Below, piece after piece: positions 9,761 to 20,548 of a stretch of 64,000 nt of DNA. A program made the translations under genes and the position numbers. The stretch is from Endomychus coccineus (Eukaryota; Arthropoda; Insecta; Coleoptera; Endomychidae). Location of the stretch: positions 181,829,112-181,893,111 of the forward strand of contig OY294069.1 in assembly GCA_958510875.1 (NCBI GenBank), written 5' to 3'. Numbering within the stretch: position 1 is the stretch's first letter; each line of letters starts with the position of its first letter. The notes under the pieces were generated by a model. That model was not told the origin of the DNA and did no database searches. It worked only from the letters and a program-made list of their open reading frames with translations.

Positions 9761-11029
9761 GTATTTATATTGCATCTGAGCATGAAAAAAAAATTAAATT
9801 AAATTGAATACCGATACAGTTCAAGCCTCAAGTCTGCCCTGAAGATACCACCTTTGATGGTTGGCGAAACGATAACATCAAGTTGTGCTTTCGTGACGCG
9901 AAGTCAAGAATTTTCGAGATTATCTTTCCGCCGAAGTCTACTATCCAAAATAATGTAATAATAATTTTTAAGGTGCTGACCGTTTTCGTAGTTATAATTT
10001 TCCAAATAATGATCATTCATATCATGAATACATATCGCATATAGCTAAAATCTGATGCTGTGTGAGTCAATAATCACTGGAAGCCTCGAGTAGCAATTAA
10101 CTCTCCAGTATAGGGGATAATGAATTATGTGGTCTTCACCTTCCGCTTCACCTTGTATATCTGTATAAACATTTGCATCTCTCTGAAGTATGGAAACTGC
10201 AGTACAGTTTGTAAAAATTAAATTAGCAAATAAAACATTGTTAAGTCAGTATGTTGTTTAGGATAAACCACACATTAAATAACTATGCCATACATTCATT
10301 GTACTGTGCGAAACTTTGTCGCATAACCAACAAATAAAATAAAAAATATCAACATCAGGTTTTATCCGTGTATTTTATATGTTTTATCATTTTATATGAA
10401 TTTCCAACAAGTGGAGATACATTCAAGTGCATGTTCTGATGTTACATGAAAACCATTTAATGCGCTTTATTGGATATACGACATTTTTCTGTGTGTGTGG
10501 AACAAGCTGCCGTAATTCAACGTCGAATGCCCCTAAGCTCTTTGTGAAACATACGAATGCTGTATGTATATAGGTACTGAGCAAATTGCAATATTGCACA
10601 CTTCAATAGCGTTTCTAGTTCCCCATTATACCTTTACTCCAGTTCTAGCATGTAATAATGTTCGTGCTTGCCACGTGAGGTATGATTAGCACTGCAATCG
10701 TTAAATGTCTGTTAATTAACTGGATCATATAGGCATAACTATCGATGACAACCATGGAATACCCCCCCGGGGAATCTGATTTAGCTACGCATTGGTGAAA
10801 TTGAGATATTCCCATATTTTCATCTTTTCGAGGGCAGCGCTGAAAATTCCCGGCCAGAAATAGATTCAGCGATTGTTGATAACACAATTTGAAGCCTTAT
10901 TAGCCTTAGAAAATATAATAATTGATGTTACGTCACTAGTACAGTAAATCTGTAAGGAAAATTTGCCTTTTGTGAAAAAAAAAATGAATGTTTTGCTTCT
11001 TTACGGTATCCACTCGAGTATTTTTGAAC
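9761..11029. other. No recognisable gene
   Basis: AT-rich. A motif near 9838-9876 (ctgaagat, an accacc/ggttgg stem and cgaaac) looks like the end of a further PLE family, but the core is not canonical. The block at 10829-10850 repeats 1528-1548. Confidence 0.5.
10829..10857. repeat. Dispersed short repeat, copy 2
   Basis: cgagggcagcgctgaaaatt followed by cccggccaga matches the block at 1525-1548 in the same orientation. Confidence 0.4.
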
Positions 11030-13150
11030 CTTGTAGGAGTTTGTACAAGTCCTTTACTGGGTGGGAACTGTATAATTCTGGTTCGCTGTTAGGCTTTCCA
11101 ACAATTAACTGTTTTTTGCGGCCCAGTAACTCGCATTTACACAGTTATTTCTGTATAACTTGCCGCAAAGTCTGCATTTCGAGTCGTCATTGTACAATCC
11201 CATTTTGTTTTATTGCCCTTCTACTGGCGCATGACTAGTCATGAGTCCTGTTGCGTTTTTTATTTTTTCCCTGTTTTCATTGTCTGTCACCCAAAACAGC
11301 TTAACGCGGTTTCGGTCTGCCAGTATTTCAAGTTCTTCTTTGCATGTTCATACCAGACGGGATGTCACTTCCTGAGTTCTCATTGCCTTAAGTGCAGCTT
11401 GACTGTCTGTCAATACGTGGATCTGCTCATCGTCGATGGCTATTGGGTTGTTTTCCTTCACGTATTGAAGGATTGCGTATACCTCTTCTTGGAAGACAGA
11501 GGTGGGTTTACTCAATGAATAGCTCAAGCCAGTCTTTGGGTATCTTGAGTATACTCTTCAGCACCTGCACCTTTTTCAGTCTCAGACCCGTCTGTATACC
11601 AGATCTTTCCCTATAGAATGTCGCTCAGGTTTGTATGTTCCCATTCAGTCCTTTCTGGTAATGATACTCTGAATGTGTTGTTAAAAGAGTATTGCTTTGG
11701 AATGTGATCGGTTCTCATGCTTAACATGCCCCTGGTCACGATTTTTACGATACTCATGTGTCCTGGCTCATTGTGAACATTCTCCAGTGTATTTTGTATT
11801 CTGAAAGCACCAAGCCTTGCCTTTGCTTGGATTATCAATTGGAGGGGAGATAATCCCAGTAGTGTCTCTATTGCTTCAGTGGGCGTAGATTTCATGGCCC
11901 CTGTGCTCTCAAGACATGCAAGGCTCTGGACGTTGTTCAGTCTTGTCATGGTCCCTCTTTGTTCTGTTTTAGGACACCATACCAAAGAGGCGTGTGTTGT
12001 TGCGGGTTTGAACACCATGTTGTACAACTAGCAGAGCATGTTCGGTCGTAGCCCCCATTTTTTCTCGAAGGAGCATCTGGCCACATATAATGAAGTTTTC
12101 GCTTTTCAATTACGTTCTCCAGATGTTTGGTTCGGAGTCAGTATCGAGTCTAGTATTACCCTGAGATATTTGACTTCCACTTTTATCTATACAGTTTCTT
12201 CTCGAATTTTTAGAGGCCCCAAGCTCTCTAATATGCGTTTAAGAGTGAATGCTACTATGGTGGCCTTGTGGGGACTGATATCCAGTTCCTCTGAATCCGT
12301 CCATATTGTTACCAGATTCAGAGGCTTTTGCATTTGATCTGTGACCATGGAGTTGTATTTTCCTTTAACCATATGGCAACTATGTCGTCGGCATATCCAA
12401 GGGTTTTGTATCCTTTGTCCTGGAGGGTTCTCAGTAGCTCGTCCACGACGAGGTTTCACAGGATTGGAGAATGTACTCCCCCCCTGAGGGCATTCTCTGG
12501 CCACTCGGGCCACTACGGTCTCCTCCATTTTGGTTGCATGTATCATCCTGTTCCTCAGCATTGAGTCTATCTAGGCCACACATGGTTCCTCGATTCCTCT
12601 GTGTTTGAGAGACTTGATGATTGAATCAATTGAGGTGTTGTCAAAAGCTCCTCTTATGTCTAGGAAAGCCGCTAGAAGGATTTCTTTATATTCCATCATT
12701 TTTTCCACCCTTTCCACATGTTGATGGAGTGCTGTTTCTGTCAAACAGCCAGTCTTGCCATATTGGTCACGGTGCACAGCTCTTTCTATCAGTACACCGT
12801 TCCTTTTGTGTCTATCCACTAGCTTTTCTAGAGTCTTGAGTTCGAATGACATAAGACTAATCGGTCTTAGGGACTTCGGCGTCTTCTGTTCAGTTTTTAC
12901 AGGTTTCGGAATAGAAGTAACCCTACTACTTTTTTTTATTAATATGTTTCCGGAATATACCATAGAGCCAAGCTGGCTCTGAGTGGATTGCAGAGCCTGA
13001 TCTGCAATAGTTCTGGCACCTTCTGCAGCAGTACTGGGTAAATCCCGTCATAGTCGTTACAGCCCATTGAACCTTGCCATAGGTTTTTAGTAGCCATTCT
13101 CCAACTTTCCTTGGATCCGTGTATCAAGGTGTCTGTGTTTAGTGGCATGT
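11030..13150 (-). mobile_element. LINE with reverse transcriptase and RNase H remnants
   Basis: Minus-strand reading order: DGIYPVLLQK and LGYIP-like LWYIPETY (12939-13148); PKSLRPISLMSFELKTLEKL, TETALHQHVE and FLDIRGAFDNTS, which holds the catalytic Asp (12571-12963); CPQGG, then in a shifted frame HSPIL, NLVVDELLRTL and GYADDIVA (YADD at 12384-12395); thumb with SLVWCPKTEQ, LACLESTGAM and STPTEAIETLLGLSPLQL (11611-12027); broken RNase H (11250-11600); and a terminal Cys motif KCRLCG near 11190. CPQGG, GAFDNTS and RNase H together suggest the R1/LOA/I part of the LINE tree. A frameshift in a G run near 12480, a Trp-to-stop change and many RNase H stops make it dead. The endonuclease is absent. 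Confidence 0.9.
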
Positions 13151-15129
13151 TGTTTTTGTTCTCAGTTGTTATAAGAACTATGGTAAATTTGCTTTAGTAA
13201 TAATTCAAGAAATAATGAAGTATATACTAATCCCACAAATCCTCCAAACGCAGTATAGTGAATCGGTTGTTCTTTCAAAATAACCATTAGTTGTCAAAAT
13301 ATACTATATTCCAATCCTTACTTCGTTCTTGAATATGATGAATGACGTGTTTTGACAAGACTTTCCATAGGGATCGAGGTTTGTTGGAATCCGTCCGCTT
13401 TTTAGAACGAAAAAACGATGATTATGTCTAACTATAAATACTGATGTAACAATGAATTTGGGGGGTTCAGGAAATGCAGAAAGTTCATTTTCTTGTTTAG
13501 GAGGTCAAAATCGACAGGCTTATACAAAACCTTTCCTATCAGCGAACAAAATTTTCCTTGGAGTCTTGAATGAATATGCGCAATAATCATGTAATAATAA
13601 TATACGTATCACATTTATATATATCTTAATTTAAATAAGCCACGAATGTATTTGGAAACGTGTAAAATACAAAGGCCACTCTCCCATATTTATGACTTGA
13701 ATAATACTACCTGTCACCGATACAAATTGTTTGTTTAGTTTTCTATTAGAACGATTGTACCGAAATATTTTTATATCTGCCAAAAATATTTGTCTTATGG
13801 AATACGATCGTAAAATTTGACGGGCGGAGGACAAATTTTAAGTGTTTTTAAAGAGTCTATAAATACTTATTTAGATACATAGATGTATTGACGCGACATG
13901 TTTATGAGCTGTTAAAGTCTTATTGTCGAGCGGTTCCTTAATGAAAAATAAGAAACATGACCGGTGACCGTAAGAAACAACTCATGAATCAATTAACAAG
14001 TAATAAAATTCCTTCTCCATTGCAAATGTTATGGAAATAAACCTAACGACAACAATAGTAAAATCACAAACACCCATTTCTATTATAGATGTTTTTAATC
14101 TCATGCGCATTTCGCTACCTATACTCATAACAGCGGAAAGATTTACTTCACTTTATTTATATTTATATGTTTAGTTTATTTTACTTTGGTCTAGTCTAGT
14201 AAGGGCACAAATAAATTACTGAATGGACTAAACTTTTCGGACAGTATGAAATAATGATAATGAAGCTTAAATCTGTGTAAAACAATATCATCTACTTCTT
14301 TACGTGCGAAAGTAAAACATGAGAATTTTCACGAAACAATTAACGTTATGATTCTATTAGTCGCAATGAAACTAATTGAGTTGAAATAGGAATTCATTAA
14401 GTAAAGTGTGATGGTCATTAAATCTACGCGCATTTACAGGGAATGTTCGAGTACAATTTATTACTCATCGGAACAACTTAAATATCTTTAAATTACTCAC
14501 ATAACATACAAGCCGAATATACACCAAGTTTTGGTGAATTGCATACTCTATCTCACATATTAATAGAGTTAATAATTAATGTGAATCACACCTGATATTA
14601 AGATATTCCACTAGCGTTTATATACGCACACGAATTTGTGCATAGTATGCAAATCGAATATTTTTATAACTTTTAACCAAACTTTAGTGCGTTATGGAAG
14701 TAGGTACGTCGTAAATCGACAGAATGTTTGGTCTTGGCTTTGAAGTGTTATGTCCCAGCTAAAATATTTATTTATTCAGTAGTCTTCCGCAAGATCATCG
14801 GTTACTGAATAGAAAATTATGACATAATTCAATTAAGTTTATCTATTGTTATTGCTCATAGTATCTTCGATAGAACGTAGCTCATTTTGACGATAATTGG
14901 ATGGGCTATAAATTGACATTCAATTCACACCTGGGGAATTTGGCCGACTCTTAGAAAAAAGTAGGGCGTCGTATCGGAATAATTCTTCCTACTTGATGTT
15001 CTGTCGACGTGGATCATTTGTAAGGGTTGAGCTAAGCTGCTATGGCCTTTCATTCACCCCTAAACGCTAAATTAACCTTATTGTCACCCCCTTTTTGAGG
15101 TCATTCTTTATTTGTAAAAAATGAAAATT
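13151..15129. other. Gene-free AT-rich stretch
   Basis: About 2 kb with no motif on either strand. The 67-codon frame at 13631-13834 is not recognised. Confidence 0.55.
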
Positions 15130-15475
15130 AAGCCTCCGAAATGGGTTCTCCTGGGAAGAAGGTGATGGATAGATGTGTTTGATACGGATGATCCATATGT
15201 TCCGGTTGTATGTAGTAACTTATCTCTCCACATATAATTCACTGAGACACAGAGTCCATAAATATGGCCATCAACCATATTAAGGTACAATACATCGATA
15301 TTCGGTTCACTAAAAGTGACAATTAGTGCTAAACAGACAGAAATAGACCAAAGGGTTAAAATAGGAGAGGTCTTGGGAGATACGCCCGTTTTTTAGAGTG
15401 AGTCCTGCACTACCAGGAGGGATAGATCCAAGGCTCCTGATGTGCTCGAAACATTTCCTCTCCACAGAAAAAAAA
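15130..15475 (+). mobile_element. TTAGG-joined retroposon unit A (5'-truncated)
   Basis: This non-coding unit matches unit B (18058-18837) in two separate places. The first is gaagaaggtga with gtacggatgatccatatgtt (15153-15205), and the second is the 3' end with gagtgagtcctgcac and aacatttcctctccacag. It ends in a run of A (15468-15475) that passes directly into gttatgttaggttag. The left end blends into unique DNA, so the unit is 5'-truncated, as expected of target-primed retrotransposition. No ORF is visible. It may be a non-autonomous element or the UTRs of a telomere-repeat-specific LINE of the SART/TRAS kind. Confidence 0.6.
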
Positions 15476-15490
15476 GTTATGTTAGGTTAG
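15476..15490. repeat. Short (TTAGG)n array
   Basis: Two to three imperfect telomere-type units immediately after the poly(A) of unit A. Confidence 0.8.
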
Positions 15491-15884
15491 AAACAAAGAT
15501 GCTAGGATGAACAATCATTATTGGTTATTATGAGAGGGTTACGATTAGCGGGATTTCAATATTTGCATTATATATCAAGAAAGTTTTGTTAGTAGCTTAG
15601 GTTAGGTTAGGTTGGGATAGGTTAGAAGAAAAGGGGATACAGTGAACAATCATTATTGGTTATTATCAGAGGGATAAGATTAGAGCGATTTCGATATTTG
15701 CATTATACAACAAAGTTAGGTTAGTAGCTCAGGTAGGTTAGGTTAGGTTAGGGCAGAAACAAAGGGGATACAATAAACAATCATTATTGCTTATTATGAG
15801 AGTATTAAGATTAGCGCGATTACAACATTTTCATTCTATATCAACAAAGTTAGGTTAGTTGGTTAGGTTAGGTTAGGTTAGGTT
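15491..15884. repeat. Satellite of three ~130-bp monomers ending in TTAGG arrays
   Basis: Three direct monomers start near 15491, 15626 and 15756. Each begins with a form of acaaaggggatacaat, contains acaatcattattg, agattagcgcgat and tttgcattat, then aacaaagttaggttag, and closes in a run of TTAGG (or TTGGG) units. They differ by point changes and small indels, so they are not recent copies. The monomer start sequence reappears directly after TTAGG arrays at 16504 and 47136, which suggests a family of subtelomere-like units. Confidence 0.8.
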
Positions 15885-16467
15885 ATGTACTTGGGAGTAC
15901 CAGACGACAGGCTAACCTTTAGGGCAAAACTAACGACGACCTATGTGAAATATGTAACCTTACCGATGACCCAGAGCATGTTTTCTACAGCTGCCGAAGC
16001 TGGGCGACCAAAAGAAGAGAACTTGAAGATGGGATGGGACAACTAGTAGAAGTGGGAGAAATAGTTCCATTAATGATATTTGCATCACAGGAATGGAAAT
16101 TACTCTCTGAACACATCATTGAAATCATGAAAAGAAAGGATGTAGAAGACAGAATGAGACAGGACGAATTAGCCAATCTGAATGATGAGAATAATGAAAG
16201 CCAATGAAGAAAACTGAATAAAGCAAACAGCAAATGACAAAGGACGGACATAACAAGTATTAAGTAGCGATAACAACGCAAAGTTCTCATCACTAAGAAG
16301 ACAGACAGAAAGTAAAGCATAGTGGCGACTCCCCACAACAGTCACGGGAGTACGACCACAAATGCTTCAGAGGGGTTTTAGTGGGTATTCCACTCTTCGG
16401 AGTCGGTGAGTCCACACACCACGTACCGATCGAAAGTAAGCTCGTGGAGTGCGTAAAGCACAAAAAA
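15885..16467 (+). mobile_element. R1-type LINE fragment between TTAGG arrays
   Basis: The left edge follows TTAGG repeats directly and reads YLGVPDDRLTF, the post-catalytic LGV motif of a reverse transcriptase. The frame then jumps to an uninterrupted 90-codon C-terminus (15938-16207) with the zinc motif CEICN, DDPEHVFYSC (CX2C...HX4C), RRELE, FASQEWKLLSEHII and a stop. The 3' UTR has gaggggttttagtgggtatt and ends in six As joined to GGGTTAGG. The C-terminal Cys/His motif and UTR style fit the R1/TRAS/SART clade, whose TRAS and SART members insert specifically in TTAGG telomere repeats. A large internal block between reverse transcriptase and C-terminus is missing. Confidence 0.8.
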
Positions 16468-16503
16468 GGGTTAGGCTAGATTAGGTTAGGTTATGTTAGG
16501 TTA
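16468..16503. repeat. Short (TTAGG)n array
   Basis: About seven imperfect units directly after the poly(A) of the R1-type LINE, followed by acaaaaggggtacag, the start motif of the nearby satellite. Confidence 0.85.
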
Positions 16504-17119
16504 TAGACAAAAGGGGTACAGAAGGGTGGTTGGCCTAGGCAGTTCAAGTAGACTTTAAGAGCACCCGGAACTGAATTTATCTAATAGAGAGGCAATTAAT
16601 AGATGACAAATTCAATTTACGTCGATTCTAAGAATGTACGTATTATTAAAATTGTCTTGACTGGATAACATAATAGTACATAGTACATAGGAAAACAGAT
16701 CTTTCAACTTGTGAAGTCACAGCTGATCGGGTGTTTCAGCTTGACTAAGTTTGACATACATAATAATGTCGAACATATTGTAACTTCAGTACGGGAGCTG
16801 AAACAGTTCTGCGGATACGTAACCGTGTGTGCATGTTCAAAAACGAATAATATAATACAAACGTTGTGTATTAGATCATACGCCAGGAGACTTTACTTAC
16901 TACCAGATCAGCGTGGCGTGACGGGCTTTAAGCTTGGTCATTCCTCATCTCTGAATTAGCTTACGAACACGCGGCAGTCAGGCAGGCCGAGTATCTTTGT
17001 GCGTGATGAAAGCAACAGCCGTCATGATCTATTGTTGTATTGCGTTGGGACGCAATCCGTCGGAAATACATTGAAATAGCGAATTATGTCAAGAATGAGA
17101 TTTCTATAAGTTGAAATCC
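16504..17119. other. No recognisable gene
   Basis: Begins with a satellite-like junction sequence. The rest shows no motif; the 82-codon plus-strand frame at 16711-16959 is not recognised. Confidence 0.5.
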
Positions 17120-17530
17120 GAAGGATTTGAATGCTTATCCCTATTTTTCTGCCCCTCAAGCTCTAGAGCAATCGATACATTCATTTTGGGTCCGACGTAC
17201 TTGCTCAATTGTGTGATGAAAGCAAGGAAATTAATCACTGACTGGCCGATGGGAGAAAACATGTGAATCAAAAATATCCATTTCTATAGCTGTAGCACTA
17301 TTTGTTGCATAACAATCTAAGATAGTGAAGGCCCCAATTGGCCCGTCGTCCCTTTTGTATGTCTGTTCCACATATTTGGTTACGTCTCACTTCAAAATAG
17401 TCCAGTCACTCTGCAATTTCTTACCCCTTTTTGGGTCGAATATATGAACCAACATATTAAGGTTTATATTCAGGTTTTCCGGTGTGCTGGATATGAATAT
17501 GGTGTCAAAATTTATGTAGGAGTGCCGCGC
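17120..17530 (-). pseudogene. Unrecognised degraded coding-like tract
   Basis: The minus strand keeps long sensible reading through about 130 codons with only one internal stop in the first frame (roughly 17245-17530). It continues in a second frame after a shift near 17250 to a stop near 17114. Residues include FDPKRGKK, KYVEQTYKRDDGPIGAFTIL and YVGPKMNVSIALELEG. The composition is protein-like, not that of random AT-rich translation. I do not recognise a family. It could be a processed host pseudogene, a mobile-element protein or an endogenous viral fragment; no neighbour helps decide. Confidence 0.3.
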
Positions 17531-17689
17531 TTGCAGTTATTGGCCAATTTTAGATGTTCAAAATCACCCGAATTGAGTTTTCCGAAAAAACGAAAAAAAA
17601 AGCTGTGAATTTTGTATTAATTGAAACAGAAATTCAAAAATTTGGTCATTTCTGAAAACATCCACAGGCCTAGAAAATAAAGTAAGAAA

Positions 17690-18015
17690 AGCCAAGCAAC
17701 GTGGTGTTTGACGAAGTATCCTTCGATACAATGGCTATTAACGCTAGTATTATACAGGGATCTGTTTTGGCACACTTCATACCGTTTTCTCATCTAGAAG
17801 CTAGAGGAGGTTGATGCAATTAATGAAGTTCTGGCAACTATATTGAAATGAAGATCTGATAATCTGATAGAGTTTAATACAACAACTCAAGATTATTTCT
17901 TCTCCCGGCAGGCGGATCCCATAATCCCTATTATGATGATTTCAGGTACAACTATTCCTATCAAGTCTCTTTCATATCCATGAGAGGGATAACCACCAAC
18001 ATCATTCTTAGATTG
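17690..18015 (+). mobile_element. LINE reverse transcriptase fragment
   Basis: The plus strand reads INASIIQGSVLAHFIPF (motif B, normally PQGSVLAPTLF). After decayed sequence where motif C should be, it reads LIEFNTTTQDYFFSRQADPI and ISGTTIPIKS. This is the FN-x-x-KTQ ... DLG region after the catalytic YADD of Jockey-like enzymes. No YADD is readable. The fragment stops at the TTAGG array at 18021. Confidence 0.55.
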
Positions 18016-18020
18016 AATGA

Positions 18021-18057
18021 GGTTATGTTAGGTTAGGTTAGATTAGGTTAGGTTAGG
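18021..18057. repeat. Short (TTAGG)n array
   Basis: About seven units of TTAGG with single-base variants, directly before the 5' end of unit B. Confidence 0.9.
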
Positions 18058-18837
18058 TCCCTGGAAAGTAGGAGCCTCTTCCCTTGTGCGGAGCCTGAAT
18101 AGCAACAAGGCGCGTCCCTGGTGGCGGAATGGGGAATACTCAAGGCCCTGTTGCCAGCAGGGTCAAGGATAGAAGTGGAAAGGCTCCCGCGGACCAACAA
18201 GCACACAGACCCTGGATAGATTATGGACTCCCAATCATATTTTCCTGAGAAGAAGGTGACGGATAGATTGTGATTGGTACGGATGATCCATATGTTCCAG
18301 TAGAGTAAGTTATCCCATCAGATAACATACTGAAACACATAGGAAATATCCACAGCGAGATAAAGTACTAGAACCCAGGAACAATAATATTGGAAAAAAA
18401 CAATATTATGGTATAAAAAGAAACACCATAGGAAGTTATCCCAACGAGATAAATCATTAAAGACACACAAACTATAAATTTGGGAATCAACCATATTATG
18501 ACATTAACACACGAAACAAGAGACAGAAAGATAGACAAACGGCGCTATACAGACAGACGAAACAGAAATGACCAAACGTTGACATCAACGGAAACACGAA
18601 CAACTACGTAAAATCAACGTAAAGCAATATCGTTAACATAAAGTGATCGAACATCGGGAAACACAACAGAGACAAAGTCCATATTCCGAAGCTATGCGAA
18701 AAGCGGTCCCGGGATATGGATGAAGATCGGAGAGGGCTTAGCAGGTATGCTGTAGTTTAGAGTGATTCCTGTACAACCAGTAGTGATAGATTGAAGCTGC
18801 TGGTGTGCATAAAGCATTTCCTTTCCACATGAAAAAA
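18058..18837 (+). mobile_element. TTAGG-joined retroposon unit B (both ends present)
   Basis: A 780-bp non-coding unit bounded on both sides by TTAGG arrays. The 5' end (ctggaaagtaggagcct, then tgtgcggagcctgaa and ccctgttgccagcaggg) is shared with unit D at 18915. The middle (gaagaaggtgacggata, gtacggatgatccatatgtt) is shared with unit A. The 3' end (ggtatgctgtagtttagagtg, aaagcatttcctttccac, short poly(A)) is shared with units A and C. No frame of useful length is present. I read it as an internally deleted or non-autonomous member of a telomere-repeat-targeted retroelement. No tRNA-like A or B box is visible. Confidence 0.65.
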
Positions 18838-18914
18838 GGCTAGGTTATGTTATATTAGGTTAGGTTAGGTTAGGTAAGGTAAGGTAAGGTTGCGTTAGGT
18901 TAGAACAGGTTAGG
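18838..18914. repeat. (TTAGG)n array with TAAGG variants
   Basis: About 75 bp of TTAGG units with TAAGG, TATTAGG and TGCG interruptions, between the poly(A) of unit B and the 5' end of unit D. Confidence 0.9.
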
Positions 18915-19030
18915 TTTCTGGAAAGCAGGAGCCTTGTTCTTTGTGCGGAGCCTGAAGCTGCATCCAGGCACGTCCCCAGATGGCGGACAGGGGAACGCTA
19001 ACCCTGTTGCCAGCAGGGGAGAAAAGTAAA
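18915..19030 (+). mobile_element. TTAGG-joined retroposon unit D (5' end only)
   Basis: Starts ctggaaagcaggagcc directly after a TTAGG array and follows unit B's first 130 bp (tgtgcggagcctgaa, cacgtcccc, gatggcgg, ccctgttgccagcaggg). It then changes to gagaaaagt and an A-rich run at 19026-19035. It is either a second copy cut off after its 5' region or a very short deleted copy. Confidence 0.6.
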
Positions 19031-19150
19031 AAAAACACATTTTAAGCTCAATGTTCAATAGGCTGTAATTTGTCAGGAAATTTCTGGAACATTCTGTATA
19101 ATTTGAAGGACGTATACCAATGAAATATCGTCACTAGTTTGGTGTAAACA

Positions 19151-20548
19151 CTGGCACCAAATAACTTACAAAATTACCAATAGATAGATAAATAGATCAC
19201 TTTATTGCAATTACCATTAAAATGATTTACAAAATTTTAATAAAATCGTAAACTTATACCTAAACCTAACCTTAATACTAAACTAGAATATAAAATGAAT
19301 CATTGATGAGATAAAACAAAATACAATAGTTGTAATAGAAGAATTGATCATTTTTATAAAGGTCAGGTAACAGTATGGCAATAAGTGAAGATAACTGCTG
19401 TAGGCTATGGGGAAAATGTGACCATATAAGAAACTAACAGTCTCAAGAGCGAGGGTTGGAGGGCCCACTTAAAGAGGGGGCTCCGGGTTTGGCTACTTTC
19501 CTCTATAAAAGTATCACTTTTTGTCGAGACCTCTGTATCCTGTAAGTGATGCAAAAGTATTTCTCTTCGTAATAGCAGCTTGGATAATTTGATACGACGT
19601 AGACGTTTCATAAACACTCGCACCAAATAACTTACAAAATTACCAATAGATAGATAGATAGATCACTTTATTGCAATTACCATTAAAATGATTTACAAAA
19701 TTTTAATAAAATCTTGAACTTATACCTAAACCTAACCTTAATACTAAACTAGAATATAAAATGAATCATTGATGAGATAAAACAAAATATAATAGTTGTA
19801 ATAGAAGCATTGATCATTTTTATAAAGGTCAGGTAACAGTATGGCAATAAGTGAAGATAACTGTTGTAGGCTATGGGGAAAATGTGACCATATAAGAAAC
19901 TAACAGTCTCAAGAGCGAGGGTTGAAGGGCCCACTTAAAGAGGGGGCTCCGGGTTTGGCTACCTTCCTCTATAAAAGTATCACTTTTTGTCGAGACCTCT
20001 GTATCCTGTAAGTGATGCAAAAGTATTTCTCTTTGTAATAGCAGCTTGGATAATTTGATACGACGTAGACGTTTCATAAACACTCGCACCAAATAACTTA
20101 CAAAATTACCAATAGATAGATAGATAGATCACTTTATTGCAATTACCATTGAAATGATTTACAAAATTTTAATAAAATCTTAAACTTATACCTAAACCTA
20201 ACCTTAATACTAAACTAGAATATAAAATGAATCATTGATGAGATAAAACAAAATATAATAGTTGTAGTAGAAGCATTGATCATTTTTATAAAGGTCAGGT
20301 AACAGTATGGCAATAAGTGAAGATAACTGTTGTAGGCTATGGGGAAAATGTGACCATATAAGAAACTAACAGTCTCAAGAGCGAGGGTTGAAGTGCCCAC
20401 TTGAAGAGGGGGCTCTGGGTTTGGCTACTTTCCTCTATAAAAGTATCACTTTTTGTCGAGACCTCTGTCTCCTGTAAGTGATGCAAAAGTATTTCTCATC
20501 GTAATAGCAACGTGGATAAATTGATACGACATAGAAGTTTCATAAAAG
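19151..20548 (-). repeat. Three tandem copies of a 466-bp unit
   Basis: The same sequence starts at 19156, 19622 and 20088 (caccaaataacttacaaaat), an exact 466-bp period. Copies differ by only a few bases each (for example aatcgtaaac, aatcttgaac, aatcttaaac). Each contains atagatagatagatcacttt and tattgcaat, which on the minus strand is AATAAAGTGATC followed by (TATC)n, the usual 3' end of a LINE or SINE. Each also repeats a 73-codon minus-strand frame. Similarity ends abruptly at about 20548. The near identity points to a recent tandem duplication or homogenisation. Confidence 0.9.

Noticed and set aside
9838..9876. Possible fourth hammerhead motif
   Set aside because: The core reads CUGAAGA, not CUGAUGA, and the stem has mismatches; probably the end of another PLE family but not callable as a ribozyme.
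10963..12982. Several plus-strand open frames of 70-100 codons
   Set aside because: They are antisense to the minus-strand LINE whose motifs (FLDIRGAFDNTS, YADD, LACL) are unambiguous.
15985..16338. 117-codon minus-strand open frame
   Set aside because: It is antisense to the R1-type LINE C-terminus at 15938-16207, which has clear zinc-motif residues on the plus strand.
18058..18837. tRNA- or 5S-derived SINE
   Set aside because: No A box, B box or cloverleaf could be found in the 5' region of unit B.
15476..18914. A true chromosome end
   Set aside because: The TTAGG arrays are tens of bases long, full of variants, and flanked on both sides by long non-telomeric DNA, so they are interstitial.
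19151..20548. CRISPR-like array
   Set aside because: The 466-bp units are contiguous and nearly identical with no spacers, and the DNA is eukaryotic.
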